Below, piece by piece: positions 43,631-52,334 of a DNA stretch of 64,000 bases. The number at the start of each line of letters is the position of its first letter. Position 1 is the stretch's first letter. This stretch comes from Candidatus Saccharimonadota bacterium. GTDB lineage: Bacteria > Patescibacteriota > Saccharimonadia > Saccharimonadales > UBA4665. The translations under genes and the position numbers were made by a program. The stretch lies in the NCBI GenBank assembly GCA_024635495.1, contig JAGXIT010000004.1, positions 1 through 64,000 on the forward strand, in the 5' to 3' direction. A model generated the notes under the pieces. It did not search any database. It saw only the letters and a program-made list of their open reading frames with translations, and had not been told where the DNA came from.

Positions 43631-44839
43631 ATGCAAAAAGGACGTATTCGTAAGCTCTTTTTAAGCCGTGCTGTGAGATGGTTGTCGATCGCGCTCGTAA
43701 TCATTGTAGTTTTCATGGGGGGTCTTTTTATTGGGCAGGGCAAAATTACATTTAACGGGCATACAGCAAATAGCGACTTGCCAGCGACGCTCGATTTTTC
43801 CCAAATAAACGAAGTCTATAAAGTGCTTCGAGAGAAGTACGATGGTACATTATCCGAACAGCAGGTCACTGATGGCCTGAAACACGGTCTAGCCGAGAGC
43901 ACCGGCGATCCATATACCGTTTATTTCACGTCAACTGAATCAGAAGCTTTCAATAGCGAACTTCAGGGTACAATCACTGGCATTGGCGCCCAGCTCGAAC
44001 AAGATGCCGATGGTAATATAGTCGTCGTTGCGCCACTTGCGGGCTCACCAGCCGAAGCAGCTGGCGTCCGGGCGAAAGATATCATCGTCAGCGTTGATAG
44101 TGATTCGATAAGTGGCAAGTCGGTGTACGATGCAGTGATGTCTATCCGTGGCGAAAAGGGCAGCAAGGTTAAGATTGGTGTAGTCCGTGGTGGTACAAAA
44201 GCGCTCGAGCTGACGATTACGCGCGATACTATTCAGGTGCCAACTGCCGAGTCAAAGATTTTAGATGGCAATGTTGGCTACTTGCGAGTAAGTCAATTTA
44301 GCGATGATACTACTCGTCTCGTCATGAATGCGGTTGCTAGCTTTGAAAAAGCGAAAGTAAATAAAGTAATACTAGATTTACGTGATAATCCAGGCGGTGA
44401 AGTCACAACTGCAGTAGACTTGAGCAGTTTGTGGCTCAAGCAGGGTGATCTTATTGTGCAACAACGTCGTGACAAGACAGTCATCGACAATAATTACGCT
44501 ACTGGCGTAAATTCGCTCGCTGGGATCAAGACAGTAGTGCTTGTGAATAGTGGTTCAGCCTCCGCCTCAGAAATTACTGCACTAGTCCTCCGTGATAAGG
44601 GTGGGGCATATCTAATTGGCGAGCAGACGTACGGCAAAGGCGTGGTGCAGCAGCTGATTCCATTCTCAGATGGCAGCGCGCTCAAGGTGACTATTGCGAA
44701 GTGGTATTCACCAAAAGGCACCAACATAAACAAGGTCGGTATCAAGCCAGACAAGATCGTGAAGCCAACAGACAAAGACTATGCCGATGGCAATGATATC
44801 CAGCTCAAAGCAGCCGAAACATGGCTCAATGCACAATAA
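43631..44839 (+). CDS. ctpA: S41-family carboxy-terminal processing protease
   Basis: 402 residues from ATG 43631. A short cytoplasmic N-terminus and one membrane segment (LSIALVIIVVFMGGLFIGQG) precede a PDZ domain (GSPAEAAGVRAKDIIVSV) and the S41 core with Ser in NSGSASASEI and Lys in GEQTYGKGVVQ, the catalytic dyad. DLRDNPGG is conserved. TATACT ends 9 bases before the ATG. It degrades tagged or misfolded extracytoplasmic proteins, or matures secreted ones. The paralogue name is a family-level choice. Confidence 0.93.
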   Translation: MQKGRIRKLFLSRAVRWLSIALVIIVVFMGGLFIGQGKITFNGHTANSDLPATLDFSQINEVYKVLREKYDGTLSEQQVTDGLKHGLAESTGDPYTVYFTSTESEAFNSELQGTITGIGAQLEQDADGNIVVVAPLAGSPAEAAGVRAKDIIVSVDSDSISGKSVYDAVMSIRGEKGSKVKIGVVRGGTKALELTITRDTIQVPTAESKILDGNVGYLRVSQFSDDTTRLVMNAVASFEKAKVNKVILDLRDNPGGEVTTAVDLSSLWLKQGDLIVQQRRDKTVIDNNYATGVNSLAGIKTVVLVNSGSASASEITALVLRDKGGAYLIGEQTYGKGVVQQLIPFSDGSALKVTIAKWYSPKGTNINKVGIKPDKIVKPTDKDYADGNDIQLKAAETWLNAQ

Positions 44840-44855
44840 GCATTTGATAACGGAG

Positions 44856-44892
44856 TTGCACTACAGAGTAAAAACAGGTATATTTTAATACC
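44856..44892 (+). promoter_or_regulatory. pyrG promoter and hairpin
   Basis: TTGCAC (44856-44861), a 17-base spacer and TATATT (44879-44884). A GGTAT/ATACC hairpin (44877-44892) overlaps the -10 and the probable transcription start. pyrG is often controlled by CTP; whether the palindrome serves that is inference. Confidence 0.55.
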
Positions 44893-44909
44893 AGAAAAGA
44901 GGTGTACGC

Positions 44910-46514
44910 GTGGCAGATAAGCAAACGAAGTTTGTGTTTGTAACCGGTGGTGTGTTGTCAGGGCTCGGTAAGGGCATTACGGCAGCCTCAATTGGCAACC
45001 TTCTAAAAGCCCGCGGTCTCTCCATCAATATCCAAAAGTGTGATCCATATCTCAATGTTGACGCTGGTCTCTTGAACCCACGAGAGCACGGCGAATGTTT
45101 CGTCACGAAAGACGGTGCCGAGACAGATCTCGACCTCGGTCACTATGAGCGCTTCATAGACCAGGAGCTGACCCAATCGAGCTCACTTATGAGTGGTCGA
45201 GTACTACTCAACGTTATCGAGGCTGAGCGAGCCGGCAAATTCGGCGGTAACACTGTGCAGATTATTCCGCACGTTACTCGCACGATTCAAGATGCGATTA
45301 TCGAAACAGGCAAGGGCTACGATGTACATATTGTAGAAATCGGTGGTACTGTCGGGGACTATGAGAGCCAATCATTCCTCGAGGCTATCCGCGAGCTCGG
45401 CATGCGGGTTGGGCTCGAAAATTGTCTCTATGTGCACGTGGTCTACATGCCATACCTCGGCGCGAGTCGAGAGTTCAAAACCAAGCCAGCTCAAAACTCC
45501 GTGCGTGAACTTCGTGGGCTTGGCATCGCGCCAAATGTTCTCGTTTGTCGAAGTGAAACACCATCCGACGTCGCCGTAAAAGATAAGCTTAGCTTATTCA
45601 CTGGCGTGAAATCAGAAGCGATTGCGCTATTACCAAACGCAAAGAGTATTTATGAAGTTCCGCTTACGCTTGAAGATACCGGCATAGCGGATGTGGTCTG
45701 CAAAGAACTTTCGCTCAAAGTACACAAGCCAGAGCTCAAGAAGTGGCGCGAAATGGTAGCGCGAAGCACCACGGATACAAAAAAGCCACTCAAAGTTGGT
45801 GTCGTCGCGAAGTACATGGACAATAGTGACACCTACATGTCGGTCTTTGAAGCACTCTATGCTGCTGCTTGGGCGCACGATACCCAAGTCGACATTCGCT
45901 GGATAGATGCTTCTCGTCTCGAGAAAATGTCCGATGAAAAGGTTACAGAAGAACTCAATAGTGTCGATGGTCTTGTCGTGCCAGGCGGCTTCGGTACTCG
46001 TGGTGTCGAAGGCAAGATTAAGGCCGCGCAGTTTGCCCTGCAGCACAAAAAGCCGTATCTCGGTCTCTGCTACGGATTACATATGATGGTTATCGCGGCA
46101 GCTCGGCTTGCTGGTCATGCAGACGCCAATACGACAGAGGTAGACCCGAGCACTTCCTACCCAGTGATTTTGACTATGGAGGGCCAAGCGGGCAAGGAAA
46201 ACACCGGTGGTACAATGCGCCTCGGCGATTATTCCTGTCACTTTGCGAAAGACACTCTCGCTGCGAAGCTGTATGGCTCACAGGACGTCGTAGAACGACA
46301 TCGCCACCGCTATGAAGCAAACGGAGCTCATGTAGACGAATACGAAGCTTGGGGTATCCGTGCGAGCGGTATGAACCCAGACAATGGCCTCGTTGAGGTT
46401 ATTGAAGGTGTTGATCATCCGTTTTTGCTGGCAAGTCAGTATCATCCAGAGTTTAAGTCTCGGCCGAACGACCCTCACCCAATGTTTCTCGGCTTTATCG
46501 GCTCATTGAAATAG
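44910..46514 (+). CDS. pyrG: CTP synthase
   Basis: 534 residues; makes CTP from UTP with glutamine or ammonia. The synthetase domain begins KFVFVTGGVLSGLGKGI, with the P-loop-like SGLGKG and IQKCDPYLNVD. The C-terminal glutaminase domain has PGGFGTRGVEGK, the nucleophile Cys in YLGLCYGLHMMV, and the His-Glu of SQYHPEFKSRP. GTG 44910 with AGAGGTG upstream. The only pyrimidine gene in the window; pyrH is not in its usual place by tsf. Confidence 0.98.
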   Translation: MADKQTKFVFVTGGVLSGLGKGITAASIGNLLKARGLSINIQKCDPYLNVDAGLLNPREHGECFVTKDGAETDLDLGHYERFIDQELTQSSSLMSGRVLLNVIEAERAGKFGGNTVQIIPHVTRTIQDAIIETGKGYDVHIVEIGGTVGDYESQSFLEAIRELGMRVGLENCLYVHVVYMPYLGASREFKTKPAQNSVRELRGLGIAPNVLVCRSETPSDVAVKDKLSLFTGVKSEAIALLPNAKSIYEVPLTLEDTGIADVVCKELSLKVHKPELKKWREMVARSTTDTKKPLKVGVVAKYMDNSDTYMSVFEALYAAAWAHDTQVDIRWIDASRLEKMSDEKVTEELNSVDGLVVPGGFGTRGVEGKIKAAQFALQHKKPYLGLCYGLHMMVIAAARLAGHADANTTEVDPSTSYPVILTMEGQAGKENTGGTMRLGDYSCHFAKDTLAAKLYGSQDVVERHRHRYEANGAHVDEYEAWGIRASGMNPDNGLVEVIEGVDHPFLLASQYHPEFKSRPNDPHPMFLGFIGSLK

Positions 46515-46515
46515 G

Positions 46516-46544
46516 TTGCACCGCGAGAATAACTAGGGTAACAT
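46516..46544 (+). promoter_or_regulatory. Promoter of the receiver-domain gene
   Basis: TTGCAC, a 17-base spacer and TAACAT, with the -10 ending 7 bases before the ATG; probably leaderless. It starts 2 bases past the pyrG stop codon. Confidence 0.7.
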
Positions 46545-46551
46545 AAGCAGT

Positions 46552-46941
46552 ATGGACGACACAGCAGCCAAACCGAAAAAAATCCTTCTTGTAGAAGATG
46601 ACGATGCACTAGCAAATACCTATATGATGCGATTACAGGCCGAAGGCCTTGATATCCGTCGCGTTGCCAATGGCGAAGAAGCACTGTCTGCTGCTCGCGA
46701 ATACCGACCAGATCTTGTCGTGCTCGATGCGATGATGCCAAAAGTCAGTGGTTTCGATGTGCTCGACATCCTCCGTAACACCCCAGAGACGGGTAATCTC
46801 AAGATTATTATGCTTACCGCACTCAGCCAAGATAGTGACAAGCAGCGTGCACAGGGCTTAGGTGTCGACGACTACCTAGTCAAATCTCAAGTCGTGATGA
46901 GCGACGTGGTCGACCGTATCAAATACCACCTCGGCATATAA
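46552..46941 (+). CDS. Stand-alone response-regulator receiver protein
   Basis: 129 residues, one REC domain and no output domain. The acidic pair (Asp16/Asp17 in LLVEDDDAL), phosphoacceptor Asp59 (VVLDAMMP), Thr89 and Lys111 are all in place, so it should be phosphorylated. Such CheY-like proteins act by protein-protein contact. No kinase adjoins it; the nearest candidate is the degenerate kinase at 53799. It has its own promoter and terminator. It contrasts with the pseudo-receiver at 54525, which lacks the Asp. Confidence 0.9.
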   Translation: MDDTAAKPKKILLVEDDDALANTYMMRLQAEGLDIRRVANGEEALSAAREYRPDLVVLDAMMPKVSGFDVLDILRNTPETGNLKIIMLTALSQDSDKQRAQGLGVDDYLVKSQVVMSDVVDRIKYHLGI

Positions 46942-46961
46942 CTCACATATATAGACTCTTC

Positions 46962-46988
46962 AGAGCGGCACATGAGCCGCTCTTTTTA
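46962..46988 (+). terminator. Rho-independent terminator after the receiver gene
   Basis: AGAGCGGC/GCCGCTCT arms, loop ACATGA, then five T. Confidence 0.87.
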
Positions 46989-47003
46989 TACCAGAGCCCA
47001 ATA

Positions 47004-47032
47004 TTGACTTTTCATCATGCTTATGCTACTAT
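47004..47032 (+). promoter_or_regulatory. Duplicated promoter, copy 1
   Basis: TTGACT, a 17-base spacer and TACTAT, ending 7 bases before ATG 47040. The 29 bases match the second copy at 47310-47338 at all but one position. Confidence 0.8.
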
Positions 47033-47039
47033 GTTTACC

Positions 47040-47249
47040 ATGACACACGAAACAAACACACAACCTACACAAATAACAGCCGAAGATTTAGGCAGAATTG
47101 TGATTGAAGTCGCTGACTTAGATAACGCCCCAGAAACTGTATCAGTAAACGTAGAGAGCTATGAGCCTCGCTTTGAAGGTGCAGGTACACCCGAAGACAA
47201 GGCGACTGATCTACAGAAACGCAACGCGCTTGGTTATAAATCTCGCTAA
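47040..47249 (+). CDS. Small acidic protein of unknown function
   Basis: 69 residues beginning MTHETNTQPTQITAEDLGR, acidic with a basic end (LQKRNALGYKSR), no membrane segment and no cysteine. No family recognised. ATG 47040 is preferred: a near-consensus promoter ends 7 bases upstream, so the upstream in-frame codons are not transcribed. It has its own terminator. Its promoter is duplicated in front of the FHA gene, and both start MT with similar DNA at the beginning, so the two are probably co-regulated partners. Confidence 0.72.
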   Translation: MTHETNTQPTQITAEDLGRIVIEVADLDNAPETVSVNVESYEPRFEGAGTPEDKATDLQKRNALGYKSR

Positions 47250-47270
47250 AGTAATTCAACGCAATGAAGC

Positions 47271-47300
47271 AAAAGGGCCCAACTCGCGAAGGGCTCTTTT
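47271..47300 (+). terminator. Rho-independent terminator of the small gene
   Basis: AAAAGGGCCC/GGGCTCTTTT arms (one G-T pair) with a 10-base loop; the right arm ends in a T run. Confidence 0.8.
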
Positions 47301-47309
47301 ACTATATAA

Positions 47310-47338
47310 TTGACTTTTCATCACGCTTATGCTACTAT
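47310..47338 (+). promoter_or_regulatory. Duplicated promoter, copy 2
   Basis: TTGACT, 17 bases, TACTAT, differing from copy 1 at one spacer position. It drives the FHA gene, with a leader of about 20 A-rich bases lacking an SD. Confidence 0.8.
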
Positions 47339-47365
47339 TAACAGTAGTAATTCAAAACAAAAACC

Positions 47366-48526
47366 ATGACACAGCACGAACAGATTATTCAACCCCCAGA
47401 TGCAGAGCAGCTTTTACAGGTGCATAATTTACATAGAAGTGAACTAGCCCTTGATCCTGCACAAGAAATCTACGACGCCGCAGAGCTAGGTATAGTCCAG
47501 GAAATGAAGGATTATAGGGTTGGCGTTATGGCTGAAGTCCGTATTCCAACCGAAAAAGGTAAGGACGTAGTTGCAGCGATACTGTCTGTCACGAGAAAAG
47601 CCGATGGTGCACAAAAGTTTATAATGCAGGGCCTTGCAAAAGACCAAGACGGAAAAATGGTTTCAAATGGCCGTCAACATGTTGAGATTACTGAAAAAGG
47701 TATCGTTTTTGGTCGTAACGGTGACGATGATGCAAAGCGTAGTGACGAAGTGCCCTCATCATTGCTGTGGCCGCCTAAAAGTTATGGTTCCGCTACGTCA
47801 CGTCGACATGCATCCGTACATATAGAAGAAAGAGACAATGGTCCTGAAGTAATTATATCTGACAATTCAAGTAATGGTACGGAGGTAGTTACTCCCGTAC
47901 ATGAAACAAAAGCTGTATCGGCAGAGGCAGTACGAGCTGTCGGCGGAGTGCGTGAATTAGCTGGTGAGGTTGCGGTAGGATCGGCCGTGCAGGCAACTGC
48001 TGAAACACAAGAAGCCGCACATAATGATATTGATGCGGCGGAGCGTTCAGTAGCTCAACTCGTAGAATCTGGTCGCGAAGGGTTTGCCGGTATGCTATTT
48101 AGTGAGCTAGTTCGTAATGGTGACATCGACGAAGTAAAAATTGGTAGAGCATTGAGAGATATGAGTGCGCGTATGAACGAGATGACCGGAGGCGGTAAGC
48201 AATTTGCAGGCTTTGAGGACATTGCTGATAGAATGCACGAAATCGTCCAAAAAGAATCAAAAGCACAGCGATACTCAGGACAAATTCGTGGTACCAATGC
48301 ATATGCCGTTAGGGACTTGGTCGCAGATGCAGTTCAAGTGGCGGGTGCGCATCTAGAGAAACATAGACAGTGGCACGAAGAAAAAGGGAATAGTAGCTCT
48401 GCTAATGTTGACGCTACTACTATACAGTCAGTGTTCTATGATGGTATGAAATTTGCTATGCGTGATGTCTCGACGATGAATGGCGCTCCTGTATCTGAAT
48501 ACATCAACAGTAAACTTAGTGGCTAA
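47366..48526 (+). CDS. FHA-domain protein
   Basis: 386 residues. The FHA phosphothreonine-binding fold lies at about 65-175 with all hallmark residues: Gly116-Arg117 (FGRNGDD), Ser145-x-x-His148 (SRRHAS) and Asn170-Gly171-Thr172 (DNSSNGT). An insertion of about 25 residues separates GR from SRRH. The Ala/Glu/Asp-rich C-terminal half, about 210 residues, is helical and unrecognised. No Ser/Thr kinase lies in the window. It is cytoplasmic, with no signal peptide. The promoter is shared in sequence with the 69-aa gene upstream; a terminator follows. Function unknown. Confidence 0.83.
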   Translation: MTQHEQIIQPPDAEQLLQVHNLHRSELALDPAQEIYDAAELGIVQEMKDYRVGVMAEVRIPTEKGKDVVAAILSVTRKADGAQKFIMQGLAKDQDGKMVSNGRQHVEITEKGIVFGRNGDDDAKRSDEVPSSLLWPPKSYGSATSRRHASVHIEERDNGPEVIISDNSSNGTEVVTPVHETKAVSAEAVRAVGGVRELAGEVAVGSAVQATAETQEAAHNDIDAAERSVAQLVESGREGFAGMLFSELVRNGDIDEVKIGRALRDMSARMNEMTGGGKQFAGFEDIADRMHEIVQKESKAQRYSGQIRGTNAYAVRDLVADAVQVAGAHLEKHRQWHEEKGNSSSANVDATTIQSVFYDGMKFAMRDVSTMNGAPVSEYINSKLSG

Positions 48527-48553
48527 AGACAGCTATCACTTGATTACTATTAA

Positions 48554-48585
48554 AAACAGCGCCTTCTCGGCGCTGTTTATTTTGA
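48554..48585. terminator. Bidirectional terminator between FHA gene and rpmA
   Basis: Arms AAACAGCGCC/GGCGCTGTTT with loop TTCTC; T-rich on both sides (TTTATTTT on plus, and the AAAAA-flanked minus strand). It can end both the FHA gene and the minus-strand rpmA transcript. Confidence 0.8.
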
Positions 48586-48597
48586 TTCGTATCAAAT

Positions 48598-48870
48598 TTA
48601 TTCGACGGTGACTTCGGTGCGGCGAACTGATTTGCCGGAGAAGGTGCGAACCTTACGGCTGGTCATGTTCACGATGCCGTCTTTTGCGGCGTGGATAGTG
48701 AAGTTACGGCTGAGAGTCGTACCTTTGCCTGGTCGCTTTGACATGCCAACCTGGCGGACGATGATTTGTCCGACTTTAACGCTCTGGCCGCCAAATAGCT
48801 TTACACCGAGGCGTTGGCCTGGACTATCGCGATTATTTTTGCTGGTACCGCCAGCTTTTACGTGTGACAT
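48598..48870 (-). CDS. rpmA: Ribosomal protein L27
   Basis: 90 residues near the peptidyl-transferase centre. The beginning MSHVKAGGTSKNNRDSPGQ matches L27 without the Prp-cleaved leader of Firmicutes. The GVKLFGGQSVKVGQIIVRQ core is typical. It lies 6 bases after the stop codon of the upstream RNA methyltransferase, so the two form an operon. rplU (L21), the usual neighbour, is not here. No clear SD. Confidence 0.96.
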   Translation of the reverse strand: MSHVKAGGTSKNNRDSPGQRLGVKLFGGQSVKVGQIIVRQVGMSKRPGKGTTLSRNFTIHAAKDGIVNMTSRKVRTFSGKSVRRTEVTVE

Positions 48871-48876
48871 GGAGTG

Positions 48877-50064
48877 CTACTTTCTTGTTAGGACTAATAA
48901 TTCACGAGCGACAATCTGATCTTCTCGGTAGTAGAGAAGCTCGCTCTCCAGAACGTGCTCAAATTCTACTCGATTATAGCCAATTTCCTCGAGAGAGTCA
49001 AGTAATCGCAGGTGCCGAAACGTATCTGTACCTATCTGCCAGGCTGGGACGGCCAGACAAAGCCGCGTTCCGGACGGAAGCTGGCTACGAATATTGCGAA
49101 GGGACTTCGTCAATATGGCGTTTACGTCAGTCGCAGTTTGCGTGAGTATTTCCCGAGTTGGTGTAGCGGTAAATGGACGGCCAAGATAGGCTTCGCTAGC
49201 GATGAAGGCTGGCAGGGGGTTCCACTGATGATAGGTAGCATCGGCTGCTTCAAGCTCAAAATTTGTCTCAAGCGTGTCGGTCTCGGTGCGAATCCATTCG
49301 ATATTCTTTCTCGAGAAATCAATCATGCGTGGCTCGAGATCGGTACCGTGGGCGCTATAGCCCATGAGCATAGCTTCCTGCAGAATGACGCCGGTGCCAC
49401 AGAACGGGTCAAGCACGATGGTATCTGGTGTGGCGGGTTTTTGACCAGCGGCGAGGTTGATAATAATTTGGGCAAGCTTAGGTGGTAGCATGCCGACTCG
49501 TGCATCGCGCTTTGGTCGTCCGCGGTCGCGGAGCGTGTAGCTTTCGATATTTTGGACCGCCGTGGTTTGCGCGATAACTGTCTTTCCGTCAGAGGTCGCG
49601 ATACAGAGGAGCTCGACGCCACCGGGTTGAGTTAGCTTGTTGTGTATCACCTGAGCGGTGTTGAGCTCGAGTGCTGGATTTGGTGTCAGGCGGACGCTGC
49701 GGCCAGTGCTACGGAGGATTTTTTTGAGAGTGAGGCCAGCAGCGGTTAATTTTGCCGGTGTCATATCGAAGCCAAATGCACTGAGTCCGAGGGTAATTTT
49801 GCTATCGCCGTCTATATCCATAGAACGCAGCAGCTTGGCGAGTTCTTTTTCAACCAGCTTCCAATTGGTGTTTGGGAGCTCGCTGAGCACTTTTGCGACA
49901 CGGGTACTTCCACCTAACCGAGCAAAATTAATGTGGTCGGCTTCAAGATCTACGCCAGCGACAGACTGGGCAATTCTCGAGACAGTTTCACCGCCATACA
50001 AGCTTTCTAGCTCGGCAAGCCCAAGCGCCGGCTGACGTCCTAATATGCAAACAGATTGAATCAT
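48877..50064 (-). CDS. THUMP-type RNA methyltransferase, TrmG10-like
   Basis: 395 residues from ATG 50064. The THUMP-like N-terminal half is followed by YTLRDRGRPKRDARVGMLPPKLAQIIINLA, a block as in archaeal tRNA (guanine-10,N2)-methyltransferases, and SAM motif I DPFCGTG (219-225). The usual catalytic DPPY/NPPY is not found; SEAYLG stands in that region (290-295), so the target or chemistry may differ. The C-terminus is Rossmann-like. The start lies between two face-to-face promoters at 50065-50084. rpmA follows after 6 bases. Confidence 0.78.
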   Translation of the reverse strand: MIQSVCILGRQPALGLAELESLYGGETVSRIAQSVAGVDLEADHINFARLGGSTRVAKVLSELPNTNWKLVEKELAKLLRSMDIDGDSKITLGLSAFGFDMTPAKLTAAGLTLKKILRSTGRSVRLTPNPALELNTAQVIHNKLTQPGGVELLCIATSDGKTVIAQTTAVQNIESYTLRDRGRPKRDARVGMLPPKLAQIIINLAAGQKPATPDTIVLDPFCGTGVILQEAMLMGYSAHGTDLEPRMIDFSRKNIEWIRTETDTLETNFELEAADATYHQWNPLPAFIASEAYLGRPFTATPTREILTQTATDVNAILTKSLRNIRSQLPSGTRLCLAVPAWQIGTDTFRHLRLLDSLEEIGYNRVEFEHVLESELLYYREDQIVARELLVLTRK

Positions 50065-50083
50065 ATGTATAATACTACGACAG
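50065..50083. promoter_or_regulatory. Overlapping divergent leaderless promoters
   Basis: On plus, TATAAT (50068-50073) ends 10 bases before ATG 50084. On minus, TAGTAT (50077-50072) ends 7 bases before ATG 50064. The two -10 boxes overlap, so polymerase can bind only one at a time; the start codons are only 19 bases apart. Confidence 0.55.
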
Positions 50084-51181
50084 ATGGCCGAAAACTCATA
50101 CCTCAAGCGCAACTGGAAGATGATACTCAATATCATCACTGTCGTGGCGCTCCTCGTATTAGCGTACGCAATTCGTGATCAGCTCGCGCAGACTCTCGAT
50201 AATCTTTTTCGCGTGAATGCCTGGTTCTTGCTGCTCATGATTCCGGCACAGATCTTGAACTATGATTCGCAAGCACGTCTCTACAAGGGCCTCTTTGGAG
50301 TAGTGGGCAACAAGCTGAATTACAAGCAGCTCTACAAGGCGAGCGTCGAGCTAAACTTCGTTAATCATGTCTTCCCAAGCGGCGGCGTAACGGGCATTTC
50401 CTACTGGGGCTTGCGTATGAAGGGTGAGCACATCACTAGTGCTAAGGCGACTGCAGTACATCTGATGAAGCTGGTTATGCTGATTTTATCATTCGAAATC
50501 CTGATAGCAGTTGGTCTGTTTGCCCTCGCGGTGCAGGGGCAGATGAGTAGTATTATTCTCTTGCTAGCCGGTAGCATCATGACAGTCGTGGTTATTCTCA
50601 CGGCTGCGCTCGGCTTCATCCTTGGCAGCAAACGTCGTATTGCCTCGTTTTTGACCTACATGACGACGGTGCTGAATAAGATAATACACAAATTCCGACC
50701 GAAACGACCACAGGCAATCAACACCGAAAAAGTCGGTGAGGTATTCAACGATCTACACGAAAACTACATGCTCATGAGTAGGAATGTGCCATCACTACGC
50801 CGGCCATTTATGTGGGCGCTACTCGCTAATGTCTGGGAAATCGCCACTATCTACGTCGTCTACATGGCCTTTGGCGAATTTGTGAATATTGGCGCAGTCA
50901 TCATCGCATATGCAGTCGCGAACTTCGCTGGGCTCATCAGTGTGCTACCGGGCGGCATCGGTGTATACGAGGCATTGATGACACTGACGTTGACAGCTAC
51001 CGGAGTTCCATCACGCATCAGTCTGCCGGTCACGATTATGTACCGTGTACTGAGCACTCTTATCCAGCTGCCTCCAGGGTATTATCTCTACCACAAGAAT
51101 CTTTCACAAAAATCAGAGATCGCGAATTTTGCTGACGAACATCCTTCAGCGGAAGATGCATCGCCACCTGATAAAAACTAG
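50084..51181 (+). CDS. LPG-synthase-TM-domain (UPF0104-like) lipid flippase-like protein
   Basis: 365 residues, about eight membrane segments. The family block LPGGIGVYEALMTLTLTATGVP, with GG...EA, is the hallmark of the MprF N-terminal flippase domain and its stand-alone relatives; the earlier SGGVTGISYWGLRMKGE matches too. No synthase (aminoacyltransferase) domain is attached. It probably moves or senses lipids in the membrane; the substrate is unknown. TATAAT lies 10 bases before the ATG. xseA follows after 15 bases. Confidence 0.87.
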   Translation: MAENSYLKRNWKMILNIITVVALLVLAYAIRDQLAQTLDNLFRVNAWFLLLMIPAQILNYDSQARLYKGLFGVVGNKLNYKQLYKASVELNFVNHVFPSGGVTGISYWGLRMKGEHITSAKATAVHLMKLVMLILSFEILIAVGLFALAVQGQMSSIILLLAGSIMTVVVILTAALGFILGSKRRIASFLTYMTTVLNKIIHKFRPKRPQAINTEKVGEVFNDLHENYMLMSRNVPSLRRPFMWALLANVWEIATIYVVYMAFGEFVNIGAVIIAYAVANFAGLISVLPGGIGVYEALMTLTLTATGVPSRISLPVTIMYRVLSTLIQLPPGYYLYHKNLSQKSEIANFADEHPSAEDASPPDKN

Positions 51182-51189
51182 CCTATACT
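51161..51189 (+). promoter_or_regulatory. Promoter of xseA
   Basis: TCGCCA, 17 bases, TATACT, ending 7 bases before ATG 51197; the -35 falls inside the end of the upstream gene. Confidence 0.55.
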
Positions 51190-51196
51190 GTAGCGT

Positions 51197-52330
51197 ATGA
51201 ATCCTACAGGTGGCATAGTGCTCGGGGTAAGCGAATTTGTCGACTACCTCAATCAGACGATGGAAATGGCGTTTCCGTACGTAGAGCTTGAAGGCGAGTT
51301 GTCTAATTTCAAAATCAGCAAAAACAAGTGGCTTTACTTTGACCTCAAAGATGAGACGGCATCGCTGCGCTGTTTTGGTACGGTTTATAGCCTACCGGGC
51401 CCCCTCGAAGACGGCATGATGGTGCGCGTGGCCGGTGCACCGCGGTTACACCCAATGTTTAACTTTAGCTTCAATGTGCAGTCGATCGTTCCGGTTGGAG
51501 AAGGGGCGCTGAAGCGGGCTGCAGACTTACTCGCTCGAAAGCTCGAGGCCGAAGGTCTGTTTGAGCCAGCCCGCAAGCGACCGCTACCGTTTCCGCCCCA
51601 GCGTATTGCGCTTATCACCGCTGGCGACTCTGCTGCGTATGCGGATTTTATGAAGATTACGAAGGCACGCTGGGGTGGACTCGATATCGTACATCACAAT
51701 GTCCTCGTGCAGGGCGAACAATCGCCAGCGCAAATCGTTGCAGCGATCAAACAGGCCAACGAAGCTATCGACCTACCAGGGGTAATCGTGCTGATTCGTG
51801 GTGGCGGTAGCGCCGATGACCTTGCGGCATTCAGCGACGAGCGCGTGGTACGTGCCGTGGCAGCTAGTCGTGTGCCGACGCTGGTTGCGATTGGCCACGA
51901 AATCGATACCAGCCTTGCTGAGCGGGCTGCCGATATGCACGCCAGCACGCCGAGCAACGCTGCTGAGCTACTTGTGCCCGATCGCAAGACAGAGTTACGC
52001 CAAGTACGCGCTGCTGCACAGCAGCTCGATGAGGCGCTGCGAGACATCGTGACTACTCGACGAGAACAAATCCAAGCAGTCGCTATTCGATTTGACGAAC
52101 AATTACAGCAGAAGCTCCGAGATGCGATGGCGAGTGTGGGCAATGCGGCTCGGCTACTTATCGCGTACAACCCACGCCGACCGCTTGTACAGGGCTATGC
52201 GATGGTGAGAGACGCGCAGGGGGATATCGTGACGGCGCGTCGATTGCACCCACATGATCGCGTGCAGTTAGAATTTAGTGATGGCAGTGCCCAGGCAGAT
52301 ATAATTAATAGTACGAAAGATAAGGAGTAG
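51197..52330 (+). CDS. xseA: Exodeoxyribonuclease VII large subunit
   Basis: 377 residues, on the short side. The N-terminal OB fold (VELEGELSNFKISKNKWLYFDLKDE) binds DNA; the catalytic core has PFPPQRIALITAGDSAAYADF, VLIRGGGSADDLAAFSDERV and GHEIDTSLAERAADMHASTPSNAAELLVP, the conserved blocks of XseA. A helical C-terminal stretch makes contacts with XseB. xseB starts 4 bases after the stop codon. Confidence 0.96.
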   Translation: MNPTGGIVLGVSEFVDYLNQTMEMAFPYVELEGELSNFKISKNKWLYFDLKDETASLRCFGTVYSLPGPLEDGMMVRVAGAPRLHPMFNFSFNVQSIVPVGEGALKRAADLLARKLEAEGLFEPARKRPLPFPPQRIALITAGDSAAYADFMKITKARWGGLDIVHHNVLVQGEQSPAQIVAAIKQANEAIDLPGVIVLIRGGGSADDLAAFSDERVVRAVAASRVPTLVAIGHEIDTSLAERAADMHASTPSNAAELLVPDRKTELRQVRAAAQQLDEALRDIVTTRREQIQAVAIRFDEQLQQKLRDAMASVGNAARLLIAYNPRRPLVQGYAMVRDAQGDIVTARRLHPHDRVQLEFSDGSAQADIINSTKDKE

Positions 52331-52334
52331 AACC

